Origin: Macrotis lagotis | Lineage: Eukaryota > Chordata > Mammalia > Peramelemorphia > Peramelidae | NCBI RefSeq assembly: GCF_037893015.1 | Contig: NC_133665.1 | Location: 102,267,937 to 102,331,936 of the forward strand | Direction: 5' to 3' | DNA: 64,000 bases | Shown: piece after piece, positions 1-10,445 of the stretch | Layout of the letters: each line of letters starts with the position of its first letter | Numbering within the stretch: position 1 is the first letter of the stretch | The notes under the pieces: generated by a model | What the model saw: only the letters and a program-made list of their open reading frames with translations | Told to the model about the DNA's origin: nothing | Database searches by the model: none | Program-made: the position numbers and the translations under genes

Positions 1-645
1 GATCAGACAATAAGCTATGTTTTTTTTTCTAAATTAAAGGGAATAGTCCTTGCACTTTGTTCAAACTCCACAGCTCCTTATCTGGATACAGATGGCACTC
101 TCCTTTGCAGACAGCCCAAAATTGTCCCTGGTTGTTGCACTGATGGAATGAGCGAGTCCTTCAAGGTTGATCATCACCCCCATGTTGCTGTTATAGGGTG
201 TACAGTGTTTTTCTGGTTCTGCTCATCTCACTCAGCATCAATTCATGCAAATCCCTCCAGGTTTCCCTGAAATCTCGTCCCTCCTGGTTTCTAATAGAAC
301 AATAGTGTTCCATGACATACATAGACCACAGTTTGCTAAGCCATTCCCCAATTGAAGGACATTTACTGGATTTCCAATTCTTTGCCACCACAAACAGGGC
401 TGTATAAATATTTTTGTACAAGTAATGTTTTTACCCTTTTCCCTCATCTCTTCAGGGTATAGACCCAATAGTGGCATTGCTGGGTCAAAGGGTATGCACA
501 TTTTTGTTTCCCTTTGGGCATAGTTCCAAATAGCTCTCCAGAAGGGTTGGATGAGTTCACAGCTCCACCAACAGTGTAATAGTGTCTCAGATTTCCCACA
601 TCCCTTCCAACAATGATCATTATCCTTCCTGGTCATACTGGCTAA
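1..645 (-). mobile_element. L1 LINE 3' end (ORF2 C-terminus + 3' UTR)
   Basis: Read on the minus strand this encodes the C-terminal part of an L1 ORF2 protein (CIPFDPAMPLLGLYPEEM and the Trp/Cys-rich CWKGCGKSETLLHCWWSCEL), followed by the family's A-rich 3' UTR towards position 1. The left end is cut by the window edge. Near-identical 3' ends recur at 35.1, 39.3, 47.1, 47.4, 49.9 and 56.4 kb on the minus strand, and at 12.7, 21.3 and 40.2 kb on the plus strand. Confidence 0.9.
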
Positions 646-765
646 TTTTTGAAGGGTTCTGAACTCCACCAACAATGCATTAGTGTCCCAATTTTCCCAC
701 ATCCCCTCCAACATTGATCATTTTCTTTTTTAGTCATATCAGCCAATTTGATAAGTATGATTTTG
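646..765 (-). mobile_element. second, overlapping L1 ORF2 fragment
   Basis: This stretch repeats, in diverged form, the ORF2 segment already present at about 535-645 (aactccaccaacaatgcatt and caacattgatcatttt). It must come from a different L1 copy in the same orientation. The junction at about 645 is either the 5' truncation point of the younger L1 or a duplication. Confidence 0.7.
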
Positions 766-1063
766 TTCTTATCAGAAGCCTTCTCTGATTCCATCCACTG
801 CTAAAAATGATCTATCCTTTCCAGATTTCTGTTAGTACTTTGGTTGGAACTTTTATCTGCTCACATTCTAAGTGCAGTTTCTTCCCTTACTAGATCACTC
901 TGAAAGCAGGGAGGGTCTTTTTTGTTTTTTCCATCTTTTTGTGTCAGCACCAAATACTGTGACTTGCATACTTACATATACTCTTGTTGAATCCTTGAAT
1001 TGAAGCCAGATTGTTTTTCCTCAGCTTGCTCAAAACCTGATTTCTCTTTTTTTTTTTCCTCAG

Positions 1064-1410
1064 ACTCCATGAAAGCCAAGAGGAAGAACCAGACTTTCTT
1101 CTGGAGTTTGACAACTCAGTGTCTGGTGATTTTCAGAACCACTTGAAACTATATAAAATCCGAAGAAAAGTCAGCATCAGCCCTTGCCCTGATCTTTCTC
1201 TCTGGGCTATCCTCCCACAAACTGCAGCAGAGGGCCTGGCAATGCCCTTGTTAGAGAAAGGTTGCAAACCTATGGTTCTTACCCCAGACCCCAGAGCAGC
1301 ATGCATGGGCTGGAGGTTAATCATTCAAAAGGAAGATATGGCCCAGGAAGTGGTTCCTACTACCCAAATTAGAAGCACGAAGGACTATCATAGATACAGG
1401 TATCAAAAAG
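1064..1410 (+). CDS. IBA57: IBA57 exon 2
   Basis: Acceptor: a T-run then cctcag ending at 1063. Donor: gtaaat at 1411. The exon starts with the third base of a split codon and ends one base into a Gly codon completed at 5718. It encodes [16 protein letters not shown] through YHRYRYQK, including the L-W-A-I-L-P and D-P-R-x-x-x-M-G-W-R-L segments shared with human IBA57. Confidence 0.95.
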
Positions 1411-4400
1411 GTAAATGAGAGCTCCCTGCTGGGGCGGGAGGGGGGTGGAGATGAGGAATGGAGAAAGGAACCCTGGCCCATAGTAGCTGAGGAGTCACAC
1501 TCAGGCCAGGGACTCTTGACCTTTTTTGTGTCAGTGAACCTTGGGAAGTATCATAAAGCCTAGAGATCCTCTTTACAAGTAACATTTTAAAAAATAGACA
1601 ATCACAAAGGAAACTAATTATATTGAAATATAGTTATCAAAATATTTTGTAATACAAGTTCAAGGCCTCCCCCAAGTCAGGAATCCCCAGACTAGATGGT
1701 TAAATAATCATGATAATCATGATAACTATGATAACCATGATAACCTTTCACCCTTTACACTGTGATCTTGGCTTCCTCAGTTTTTCCATAATCTGCTAAA
1801 GAAGTTGCTAAACATGCATGCTGTTTTTTCACTTCTCAGTCAAGAGTAATTAAGGGAAGGCTGGACAATAAAGAAGTTAAATAAATGAGAGCTAATGTGG
1901 TATAGAAGTGAAAAACTCTGAATTCTAGTCCAAGCTTCTCATCTCCCAGCTCTGTGAGCTTCACTGTCCTCATTTGTAAAAAGGTAGTTCTATTCTTCAT
2001 ACTATCTACCTCACACAGTTGTGTTACCAAAATGACAAAAAAAACACACCCTACAGAAATAGGAGCTCCCATTATTACTAAAAATGGGATGTAATATGAG
2101 GAGTTCTATAGATACATGATGGATATAACCATTTCAAAGCAGTTCACAGAACATCTGGTAGTGTCAATGTAGGAGCCTCCTTGAAAAGTTGAATGTGTAA
2201 AGGGAAGAACTTGGAATGTGGAGGCTTGAGTTTCATTTCTGCTATTCACTTATTTATCTGTGTCTTCTTTGGGCTGCTTTTCTCATTGTGAAGAAGGAGA
2301 ATTAAAGATTTCCAGGTCCCTACCACCTCTGAATCTGTGATCTTAAAAAACTTGGGCACTTGGTTGGGCACAGCGACCAAGTAGACTTTTTTCAAAAAAG
2401 AAAAATTATCTGTCATTGTGACAGATAATGTGATGAAAACTTAAGGTTGATGTATAAACCAAACTGGAAATGAATTGAAATCATCTAATCCTGATATTAT
2501 AAAATCCTAGCTCTGAAGGAGGGACTCCCCCCAAGTCCTTCCAGGGACATTGACCCTGCTAATATACCCTCCTTGAGACAACCTCTTAAAGTAAATCTCT
2601 GTTGGATAGAGCACCGGCCACACATGTTGTTTGTTCCCTAAATCACTAGCCATCTGTGGAAAGCTCACATCTGACCATGCCCAGACATTGCTCTTATTCT
2701 CCCCTTCCAAATCCTTCAAACTTCCAGACCTTCCATAGTGGAGATTGGGCTCAGCTACCCACAGTGCCCTCTAAGCTGTACTGGACCAAAGATGATCTTC
2801 TACCTTCTCTTGCTTGGGCAGGCAGGTAGGTCATGAGCTCTGCCTTGTGTCTGTTCTGAAGGGCTCATAGCTCCCAGACCACCCTTCAGCCTCTCCCCTT
2901 CTTTGCCATATACCCCAATATTCTCACAGCTTTATAACTAGACTAACTACCCACCTTAGAACTGCCCTCAAGCTTCTGTGCCGGTCAGGGATGGGGAGTT
3001 CACTCTCCTGTAGGAGTGACAGTCAGCTACTATTTCTGCCATCTCTTTTCAGCCCCTTGACAGCCAGAACTCTTGACAGTTTCTGATATTTTTTTTTGGA
3101 AGCACTGGAATTGCCCATTAATGATTATTCTGGGCAGTTGGTGTTGTGGACAGAGAACTGGACTTGGAATCAGAAAAACCTGAGTTCAAATCCTGCCTCA
3201 GACTTTTACTGTCCCTTAGGTCAGTTTTCTCCTCTATAAAATGGGGCTAACAATGACAGCCTCAATATTACTGGGTTATTGAGAGGAGCAGGTGAGATAA
3301 TATATAGTGCTTTGTAAACCTTAATATATACATGTTAATTAAGATGATGATGGTGATAATGATACTTGTTATGTGTAACACTTGATAGTTTTCAGCTGCC
3401 TATTCACCTCTATTTACTCATTCAGTCCCACTAAATGAATTGGAAAACTGCTATGAGTCTCCTCTGAAGATGTATAAACTGGGTCTGTTATGCTAGGAGA
3501 CCCAGGTGGTTGGGGCCTTCTTACTTCTCCAAAAGTGCCTCCCATGGGGCGGCTAGGTGGTGCAGTGGACAAAGCACCAGCCCTGGAGTCAGGAGTACCT
3601 GGGTTCAAATCTGGTCTCAGACACTTAATAATTACCTAGCTGTGTGGCCTTGGGCAAGCCACTTTAACCCCATTTGTCTTGCAAAAACCTAAAAAAAAAA
3701 AAAAAAAAAGTGCCTCCCATGGCCAGAAAGCTTGTTCTAAGACCTCCAGCCAGCAAATCTACCTGCTCATGAATACTGACAGCTTGGACTAGCTCAGGAA
3801 CTGCACCTTTAAAATGAGATGGAATCATCCAGATCCCAGGCTCCAGAGAAAAACCTGTCTAAGATGAAGGCAGAGCAATAGCCAATCCCCCCTGCCGGTA
3901 GAGGGGAGACCTCAAACTCATTCCCCTTTCCTTGTCTGCCCTAGAAATACTTTGTCTATGGGATGGCTATACTAATTACAGTGATTTGCATGAAGAATAT
4001 ATTTATTTCTTCCACTCAAGACCCCAAGCACATGTATGGCCACAGGCCTGGCACTAAGCCATTTAAGGATTGTACATGTTCTCTTGCATCTTTAGCCTGG
4101 TGAAGAGAAAACTTGAAAACTGATAACTGTTTTGCAGTGATTGAAAGGCTATTGGGAAAAATGGATTCATTTTGTTCTGCTTAGTCTAAGAGGACAGATT
4201 TAGATGGAGCTGTGGGAAGCAGATCTAAACTACTTGTGAGGAGAAACTCTATAATGAAGACTAGATGAGAGTTGGGTGAGTTGTCTGGGGAGACAGGGGT
4301 TTCCTTTCCTGGGAGGATATGAGAGAGAGGTGAAAGGGCAACTTGTTAGCAATGTCCTAGAGAGGAATCTTGTAAAGGAATAGCTTATATGAGAGAGCCT

Positions 4401-6109
4401 TGGATGTTCCCTAGTATGCTCAGATTCCATGATCATTTATAAGTCATGTTAACTTAATGGAAACCATTCCTGTATCTTTACCAAGAAAACCCCAAAAGGG
4501 GTCACAAAAATTCATACATGACTGAAAAATGACTTAACCACAATGAAAAGTTTTATTTAATTACAATAATGAATTGATTTACACTACAGCTAGGTCACAA
4601 TTGGTACAAATAATGAATCCCCTGACGTAATTGCATTATTTGAATTAACACTGCATATTTCCACAGGACTGGAACCAGTTACTCTATCTTACATAATTAT
4701 AATTTCAAGCAATGTGCCTTTGAATACATGCAACCCTTTTAAGGGTTGCACTAATCAGGACCAGAATGTATGTACAGTCTGTGTTTTGGCTATCATACTT
4801 ATTCATGAATACTTAAAAAGCAGATTGAATAACCTTCCTATTCTTGAATAGTCTGATTTGCTAATCATTCCATGTACCTGAATAATATGTGCTTCTCCCA
4901 AATAGGGACCATGCCCTAGACCAGGGGTGTCAAATTTAAGCAGAAGCAGATTCCTGCAGGTCCCATATTGACTTAGAGAGCCATAAATTAACATTATCTA
5001 TGTTGTATTGTATTTTATTTTGTTAAACATTTTCATACATACACCTTTTATATACATGACATACTATTCATAATACAATTTCATCTGGTTCAGGCCACAC
5101 TTGGGAACCTTAAACTTGACATCTCTATCCTAGACAACTTTTTTTTTTTAAATCTCATAAAGTGAGCACCAGGCTAGTCAAACAGTAGCAGTAATTCTCA
5201 CTTCTCTAACCCCTTGTGGCTCACCAGATGCCGGTCTTACAACTCTGTGAAGCCTGCAGGATGCCACATCAGCTCCATTACACTGATGAGGAAGCCAAGG
5301 CAGAAGGGGATAAGTAATACAGCTAATAGGTGGTGAGCTAGGATTTGGGTTCAGGGCTTCTGACTCCAACTGCTCTCAGGGAGGCAGGAAAGCTGTGATT
5401 TCTTGATTGATGGTTGTTCCCTAAGGCATGTACCATTGTCTTAAAGGGCTTTAATCACTGAGGCTGGAATTTTTCAATGAGACCTTGGAAGGAATTTTTT
5501 TTTTTAAATAACATTTTGACTTCATTTTGAACAAAGGCAGCAGGGCAGAGTGGAAAGAATTCTGGAGCTGGAAATATCCTTATTATTGTTTGGGAGTTTG
5601 GAGCCAGCTAGTTGGAAGAAATGTGCCAGCTGTGGTTCAGAGTGGTAGGGGTTGTTCCCAGCACTGAAAGAAATGAGTTTGTCTTGTGACTTTGCTTTCT
5701 TCTCTTTTCCCTAATAGGAATTCCTGAAGGGATCAAGGATCTACCACCTGGTGTGGCCTTGCCCTTGGAGTCTAACCTGGCCTTCATGAATGGGGTCAGC
5801 TTCACTAAAGGCTGCTACATTGGGCAGGAGTTGACTGCTCGGACCCAACACATGGGAGTCATCCGAAAACGCCTTTTCCCTATTAGGTTTTCAGATTCCA
5901 TCGCAGCTGAAGACATCTCTGCAGGCGCCTCAGTCCTCACCGAATCAGGAAAACAGGTTGGGAAGTACCGGGCTGGGGAGGACAACGTGGGAATTGCTTT
6001 GCTTCGATCGGAGAAAGTCAAGATGCCTCTGCACATTAAGACCTCTGAAGGTCACCAAGTGAACATTGTTCCGTCTGTGCCTGACTGGTGGCCTAAAGTT
6101 AACAAATAA
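1064..6109 (+). CDS. IBA57: IBA57, mitochondrial iron-sulfur cluster assembly factor (exons 2 and 3; exon 1 upstream)
   Basis: IBA57 works with ISCA1 and ISCA2 in the mitochondrial matrix to build 4Fe-4S clusters for enzymes such as aconitase and lipoyl synthase. It belongs to the YgfZ/GcvT folate-binding fold family. The coding sequence is join(1064..1410, 5718..6109) and gives about 246 residues; the human protein has about 356 (from memory), so only the N-terminal exon with the transit peptide is missing, left of the window. Diagnostic features are [12 protein letters not shown] in exon 2 and the family signature KGCYIGQE at 5807-5830, whose Cys is the conserved residue, followed by [11 protein letters not shown] and a C-terminal [10 protein letters not shown] before TAA. 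The splice sites (cctcag/a, g/gtaaat, aatag/g) keep one open frame. No defect is seen, so the gene looks functional. Confidence 0.96.
1507..1690. mobile_element. hAT-like MITE (about 184 bp), full-length
   Basis: The ends form a diverged inverted repeat: cagggactcttgacc at 1507 and the complement-like gtcaggaatccccag at 1676-1690. The interior aattatattgaaatatag... also occurs at 7700-7735 in a second copy of the family. The CAGGG...CCCTG-type ends and short length fit a non-autonomous hAT element. Target duplications are not clearly preserved. It lies in IBA57 intron 2. Confidence 0.6.
1710..1745. repeat. 9-bp minisatellite, four units
   Basis: Four consecutive units of the form atgataa(t/c)(c/t): atgataatc, atgataact, atgataacc, atgataacc. 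It lies just beyond the MITE in IBA57 intron 2. Confidence 0.85.
1888..2020 (+). mobile_element. MIR-type CORE-SINE fragment
   Basis: The text runs like the MIR/THER core (ctctgtgagcttcactgtcctcatttgtaaaa), diverged by many substitutions. Boundaries are approximate. Confidence 0.5.
2205..2345 (+). mobile_element. MIR-type CORE-SINE fragment
   Basis: The order is gaggcttgagtttcat..., then a subdued tttctcattgtgaag, then ggtccctaccacctctgaat and ctgtgatctt, matching the 3' half of MIR-like marsupial SINEs. Old and diverged. Confidence 0.5.
2346..3129. other. IBA57 intron 2, unassigned stretch
   Basis: No exon and no clear young repeat. A short perfect hairpin, ttatctgtcattgtgacagataa, sits at about 2406-2428. 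Phrases near 2990-3080 (ggatggggagttcact, ccagaactcttgaca) resemble the 3' part of CR1/L3 LINEs in minus orientation, but too weakly to call. Confidence 0.4.
3130..3345 (+). mobile_element. CORE-SINE (MIR/MAR1-like), nearly complete
   Basis: A tRNA-like head (gttgtggacagagaactggac, B box gagttcaaatcc) is followed by the core (ttctcctctataaaatgggg) and a tail (gtgagataatatatagtgctttgtaaacctt). This order is typical of MIR-class CORE-SINEs. Confidence 0.75.
3546..3705 (+). mobile_element. marsupial tRNA-SINE with 15-bp target duplication
   Basis: Full head ggggcggctaggtggtgcag, B box gggttcaaatc and a gcaaaaacct + A19 tail. It is flanked by aaaagtgcctcccat at 3531-3545 and 3706-3720, exact over 15 bp, so the insertion is recent. 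It is the clearest copy for defining this SINE family in the window. Confidence 0.95.
3721..4461. other. IBA57 intron 2, no feature recognised
   Basis: Unique-looking DNA without splice-flanked open frames. I see nothing that I can name. Confidence 0.5.
4462..4545 (+). mobile_element. MAR1 SINE 3' end (RTE-derived tail)
   Basis: ccattcctgtatctttaccaagaaaaccccaaaaggggtc followed by a gactgaaaaatgactta motif is the hallmark of the marsupial MAR1 SINE tail, which derives from an RTE LINE. Confidence 0.75.
4922..5127. mobile_element. non-autonomous hAT transposon (206 bp) with TIRs and 8-bp TSD
   Basis: The left end is caggggtgtcaaa and the right end ttgacatctcta, an inverted match with a few changes. 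The flanks are ccctagac (4914-4921) and tcctagac (5128-5135), an 8-bp duplication with 7 of 8 identical. TIR sequence and 8-bp duplication both fit hAT. The interior is AT-rich with no coding content. Confidence 0.8.
5255..5385 (+). mobile_element. MIR fragment
   Basis: The core reads cattacactgatgaggaagccaaggcag, then aatacagctaataggtgg and gatttgggttcagggcttctgactcc, which follows MIR order. Confidence 0.65.
5718..6109 (+). CDS. IBA57: IBA57 exon 3 (terminal coding exon)
   Basis: Acceptor ctaatag ends at 5717. The first base pair completes a Gly codon ([20 protein letters not shown]). The exon carries the KGCYIGQE signature at 5807-5830 and ends in VNK-TAA at 6107-6109. It includes [13 protein letters not shown], matching the C-terminal barrel of the human protein. 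Confidence 0.97.
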
Positions 6110-6780
6110 TCCCAACCCCCAGGTCCTGCCAACCAGCTTTAAGTAGTCCATTTGTGTGTATGCTTTCCCTTGTGACTCGCTGGTTATGGGGTGGGAGAGT
6201 GTATTTGGAGATGGGGCTGCCTTTTTGCTTCTGCAGCTGGCATCACTATAGTTATCCTATGCCCACAAAACAGATTGTACCCAATGTGAGCCCCTCCAAG
6301 GACAAGACCAGCTAGTCTGGAATGCTTTGGGGGAGGACAAAAGGCTAAGGCTTGCCTGGGGATAGGAGATCTGAGGCCTGAGACAAGAGACGAACAAGTC
6401 TCCAAAGTCAGGCTGAATCTGCTACAGAGTACCTGTGGGTCCTGAAAGCTAAGGGCTGGGCCAGGTGGTAGAACCAGCGTAAACAGAGAGGCCAAAGTGA
6501 GGGTTTCAGCTAAAATTGAGGGGAATGCCACAGAGCTGTTGCTTCCTCTGAATTTGAGCTCTTTTCCAGAGGTTTACTGCATGCTCCTTCTCCTGCTGCT
6601 CCTGATGAACTCATTTCCCAGGTAGCCCTGTGGCCAAGTAACTAGGCCCATAATCCAGGGACTGGATAAAACTGAAATGTTAGATAACATTGGACTAGCA
6701 CTTGAATTTTGTGTTACTACTTAATGAAAAATGTCCTCCTTTTGAACAAAAAAAATAAAAACACTCTATTCTAGCATCTC
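6110..6780 (+). other. IBA57: IBA57 3' UTR
   Basis: Non-repetitive sequence between the stop codon and the first good poly(A) signal. The cleavage site is inferred to lie 15-25 bases after the signal; other signals further on cannot be excluded. Confidence 0.7.
6754..6759 (+). terminator. IBA57: IBA57 polyadenylation signal AATAAA
   Basis: AATAAA within an A-rich run, about 645 bases after the stop codon, followed by a T-rich/GT stretch near 6787-6800 that could be the downstream element. Confidence 0.75.
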
Positions 6781-7640
6781 CTCCTCATATTTTGCTGTGC
6801 CTCCAAGCTGTTTTGATCCTCTTAGCCAAAAGAGACCCTAACAGGAGCTTTTTTAAATGCCTCCTACAGCCACTTAAACATGGACTTTTTGATGTCCTTG
6901 ACTCAGGGGAGAAGACAGCAGTGTCATAGCTGATCCCTGATATTACTATGGACTGGATGATGCAGTGGAGACATGTCAAGTCTGGGTCCTCTTTTGGCCA
7001 GAACATTCTCCATTAAATCAAAGGGTGGGAGGGAAGGAGAGAGAGAGAAAGAGAAATATGGAGGAGCTAGAGCATTGCCAGATTGAAGTCTGTGGCCCAG
7101 ACTCAATTGGTAGGTTGGAAAGGGAAATCTAGGCTTATCCCTTGGAGAAGATTAGACCAGAAACTTCAACCAACTTGGTAAGCTAAAAGCAAGGAAACAT
7201 AGCAGATATAGAACAATATGAAGGATTCTGGAGACAGTTGTTTGCCTCAGGGCCTTTGAAAACCATCTTCTTCTCCATTCCACTTTATCTTCAAGGGGCT
7301 GAACCTTCTTCACTAGGGGCTTTCCGTATGACAGGTCTGTAGCTCTAAAAAGTCAATTCTCTCTATTGTCTCAGCATCTCTGGGCATGATGACTGAGTGG
7401 TTCAATTGAGGTAGAGTCAAATCAAAGAGTAAAAGATCCTTGTATTATTTACTCCAACTCTGGGTTGTTGCTTAAACCAGAACAGAAAGTGACCTGGATT
7501 TAGAATAGGAGAGCCCTGAATCCAGCCATTGTTCTTTGTAATTTGTTACCCCCTGGGTCTTGTCTCTTCTTTCTGGGCCTCAGTTTCCTTTTCTATAAAA
7601 TGATCCACACTTCTTTCTCAATCTGCATTATGAATTCTAA
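6781..7640. other. intergenic DNA downstream of IBA57
   Basis: No gene is seen. A MIR-type fragment on the + strand is suggested at about 7485-7610 (cctggatttagaataggag ... gggcctcagtttccttttct). A purine-rich GA stretch lies at 7026-7060. Confidence 0.45.
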
Positions 7641-7644
7641 AATT

Positions 7645-7740
7645 TTAGCCAGTCTAGTGAAATGTGTTATCTCTTCAGAATATTTTGATTTCATAAAATA
7701 AAATAAGGGAACCAATTATATTGAAATACAGTTATCAAAA
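7645..7740. mobile_element. left part of a second MITE copy, split by an L1
   Basis: gggaaccaattatattgaaa through acagttatcaaaa matches the interior of the MITE at 1507-1690. The match stops where the L1 begins and resumes at about 12029 (ataatattttagaaagaggttc ... aagaacccctg). Confidence 0.7.
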
Positions 7741-7827
7741 CTAAAAGAAATCATATGATTATCCCAATAGATGCTGAAAAAACCTTTGACAAAATATAGC
7801 ACCTATTTCTATTAAAAATACTAGACA

Positions 7828-7992
7828 GGGGCGGCTAGGTGGTGCAGTGGATAAAGCATCAGCCCTGGAGTCAGGAGTACCTGGGTTCAAATCCGGTCTC
7901 AGACACTTAATAATTACCTAGCCTTGTGGCCTTGGGCAAGCCACTTAACCCCATTTGCCTTGCAAAAACCTAAAAAAAAAATAAAAATAAAT
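7828..7992 (+). mobile_element. tRNA-SINE, first of a tandem pair
   Basis: Full-length head and tail. Left flank aaaaatactagaca (7814-7827), right flank aaaaacactagaga (7993-8006). Confidence 0.93.
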
Positions 7993-8007
7993 AAAAACAC
8001 TAGAGAG

Positions 8008-8172
8008 TGGGGCAACTAGGTGGTACAGTGAATAGAGCACTGGCCTTGGAGTTAGGAGTACCTGAGTTCAAATCTGGCCTCAGACACTTAATAATTACCT
8101 AGCCATGTGGCCTTGGGCAAGCCAGTTAACCCCATTGCCTAGCAAAAACTAAAAAAACAAACAAACAAAAAA
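8008..8172 (+). mobile_element. tRNA-SINE, second of a tandem pair
   Basis: A different, more diverged subfamily (ggggcaactaggtggtacag). It is flanked by aaaaacactagagag at 7993-8007 and 8173-8187, so it landed in the target duplication of the first SINE. Confidence 0.93.
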
Positions 8173-9079
8173 AAAAACACTAGAGAGCATAGGAGTACAT
8201 GAAGTGTTCCTTAAAATAAGTAGTATTTATCTAAAACAATCAGCTAGTTTGTATGTAACAGGGATAAGCTAGAAGCCTTCCTGATAAGATTAGGAGTGAT
8301 GCAAGGATGCCACTATTATTCAATATTGTATCAGAAATTTTAGCTTTAGCCATAAGAAAAATAAATGAAAGGAATTAGAATATGCAATAAAGAAACAAAA
8401 CTCACTCTTTGCCTTTGATATACTTAGTGAACCCTAGAAAAATCAACTAAAAAACTACTTGAAACTATTAACAAATTTAGTAAAGTTGCAGAATATAAAA
8501 TAAACCTATATAAATCATCAGTATTTCTATATATTACCAACAAAGCCCAACAGCAAGAAATAGAAAGAGAAATTTAATTTAAAGTAAGTGTAGACCAAAA
8601 AATACTTGGAAGTCTATCTGCCAAGACAAATTCAGAAACTATGTGAATATAATTATAATACAGTTTTCACATAAAGTCATACCTAAACAATTGGAAAAAT
8701 GTCAATTGCTTATGTGTAGGTCGAGCTAATATAATAAAAATGACAATTCTACCTAAATTCTACCTAAATTAAATTATTCAATACCATACCAATCAAACTT
8801 CCAAAAATTAATTTACAGAACTAGAAGACAGTAACAAAATTTATCTGGAGGAACAAAAGGTCAAGAAGATCAAGGGAATTAATGGAAAAAATGCAGAGGA
8901 AGGTGACCCAGCCATATGAGATCCAAAATTATAAAACAGTAGTCATCAAAACTGTCTGGAACTGTCTTAAGAAATAGAGTGGTGATCAATGGAATAGATT
9001 TAGGTACTAAAGAAACAGTCATAAAATGGTTATATATTTTACAGTTTGATAAGGACTCTAACTTCTGGGATAAATATTC

Positions 9080-9230
9080 TTTTTTTTTTTTGTTTTTGCA
9101 AGGCAAACAGGGTTAAGTGGCTTGCCCAAGGTCACATGGCTAGGTAATTATTAAGTGTCTGAGACCAGATTTGAACCCAGGTACTCCTGACTCCAGGGCC
9201 GGTGCTTTATTCATACCACCTAGCCACCCC
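9080..9230 (-). mobile_element. tRNA-SINE inside the L1
   Basis: The reverse-oriented order T-run, gtttttgcaaggcaaacagg ... ccacctagccacccc gives a complete SINE on the minus strand. Confidence 0.92.
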
Positions 9231-10445
9231 AATACTCACTCTTTCACAAAACTATTGGGAAAACTGGAAAATAGTATGGCAGAAACTAGGCATAGACCAA
9301 CATCTCACACCTTATATAAAGATAAAATTGAAATCATTACAGAATTTAGACATAAAGGGTGATAACATGAGCCAATTAGGAGAACAAGGAATAGTATTAT
9401 CTGTCAGACCTATGGAGAGGTGAGGAGTTTATGACCAACCAACAAGTAGAGAACATCATCAATTGCAAAATGGATAATTTTGATTACATTAAATTGAAAA
9501 AGTTTTTCACAAATAAAACAAATTCAACCAAGATAAGAAGGAATGCAGAAAGTTGGGCAACAATTTTCACAGCTTTAATAAAGACCTGATAAAGGATTCA
9601 TTTCTAAAATACATAGAGAACTGAGTCAAATTTATTAGAAAACAAGTCATTCTCCAATTGATAAAGAGCCAAAGGATAAGAACAGGCAATTTTCAGATGA
9701 AGAAGCTATCTATAGTCACATGAAAAAAATGCTCTAAATTATTATTGATTAGAGAAATGCAAATTAAAACAACTCTGAGGTTCTGCTTCACACCTATCAC
9801 ATTGACTGATGTGACAAAAAAAAGGAAAATGATCAGTGTTGGAGAGGATATGGGAAAATAGGCATTAATGTACTGTTGGAGAGAATTTGAAACTATGCCC
9901 AAAGGTCAATAAGACTGTGCATACACTTTGTTCCAGCAATACCTCCACTAGGTCTGTATCCCTAATTGATCATAAAAAAGGGGAAAAGACCCACAGGTAA
10001 GAAAATATTTTAGCAGCTCTTTTTTGTAGTGCAAAGAATTGAAAACTGAGGGAATACCCATCAGTTGGGGAATAGTTGAACAAGTCATGGTATATGAATG
10101 TGATGGAGTACTATTGTTCTGTAAGAAATCATGAATAACTAGACTTCAGAAAAACCTGAAAAGACTTGCATGAACTGATGCTGAATGAAGTGAAAAGAAC
10201 CAGGTGACCACTGTACACATTAACAGCAACATTGTGAGATGATCAGCTATGATGGATATGCAACTCTTCTCAGCAGTTTAATGATCAAGGACTCTCCTGA
10301 CAGACTTGTTCTGGAAAATGCCATCCACAACTAGAGAAAAGACTATGGAGTCTGAATGCAGAGCAAAGTATACTATGTGCACTTTATAAAACTTTTATAT
10401 TTTTTCTTTCTGTCTCATGTTTTTCCCCCCTTAGTTTTCATTCTT

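Noticed and set aside
3546-3705. tRNA genes suggested by A/B-box-like text in many places
   Set aside because: All such places are SINE heads with poly-A tails and target duplications; none folds into a full tRNA with an acceptor stem by eye.
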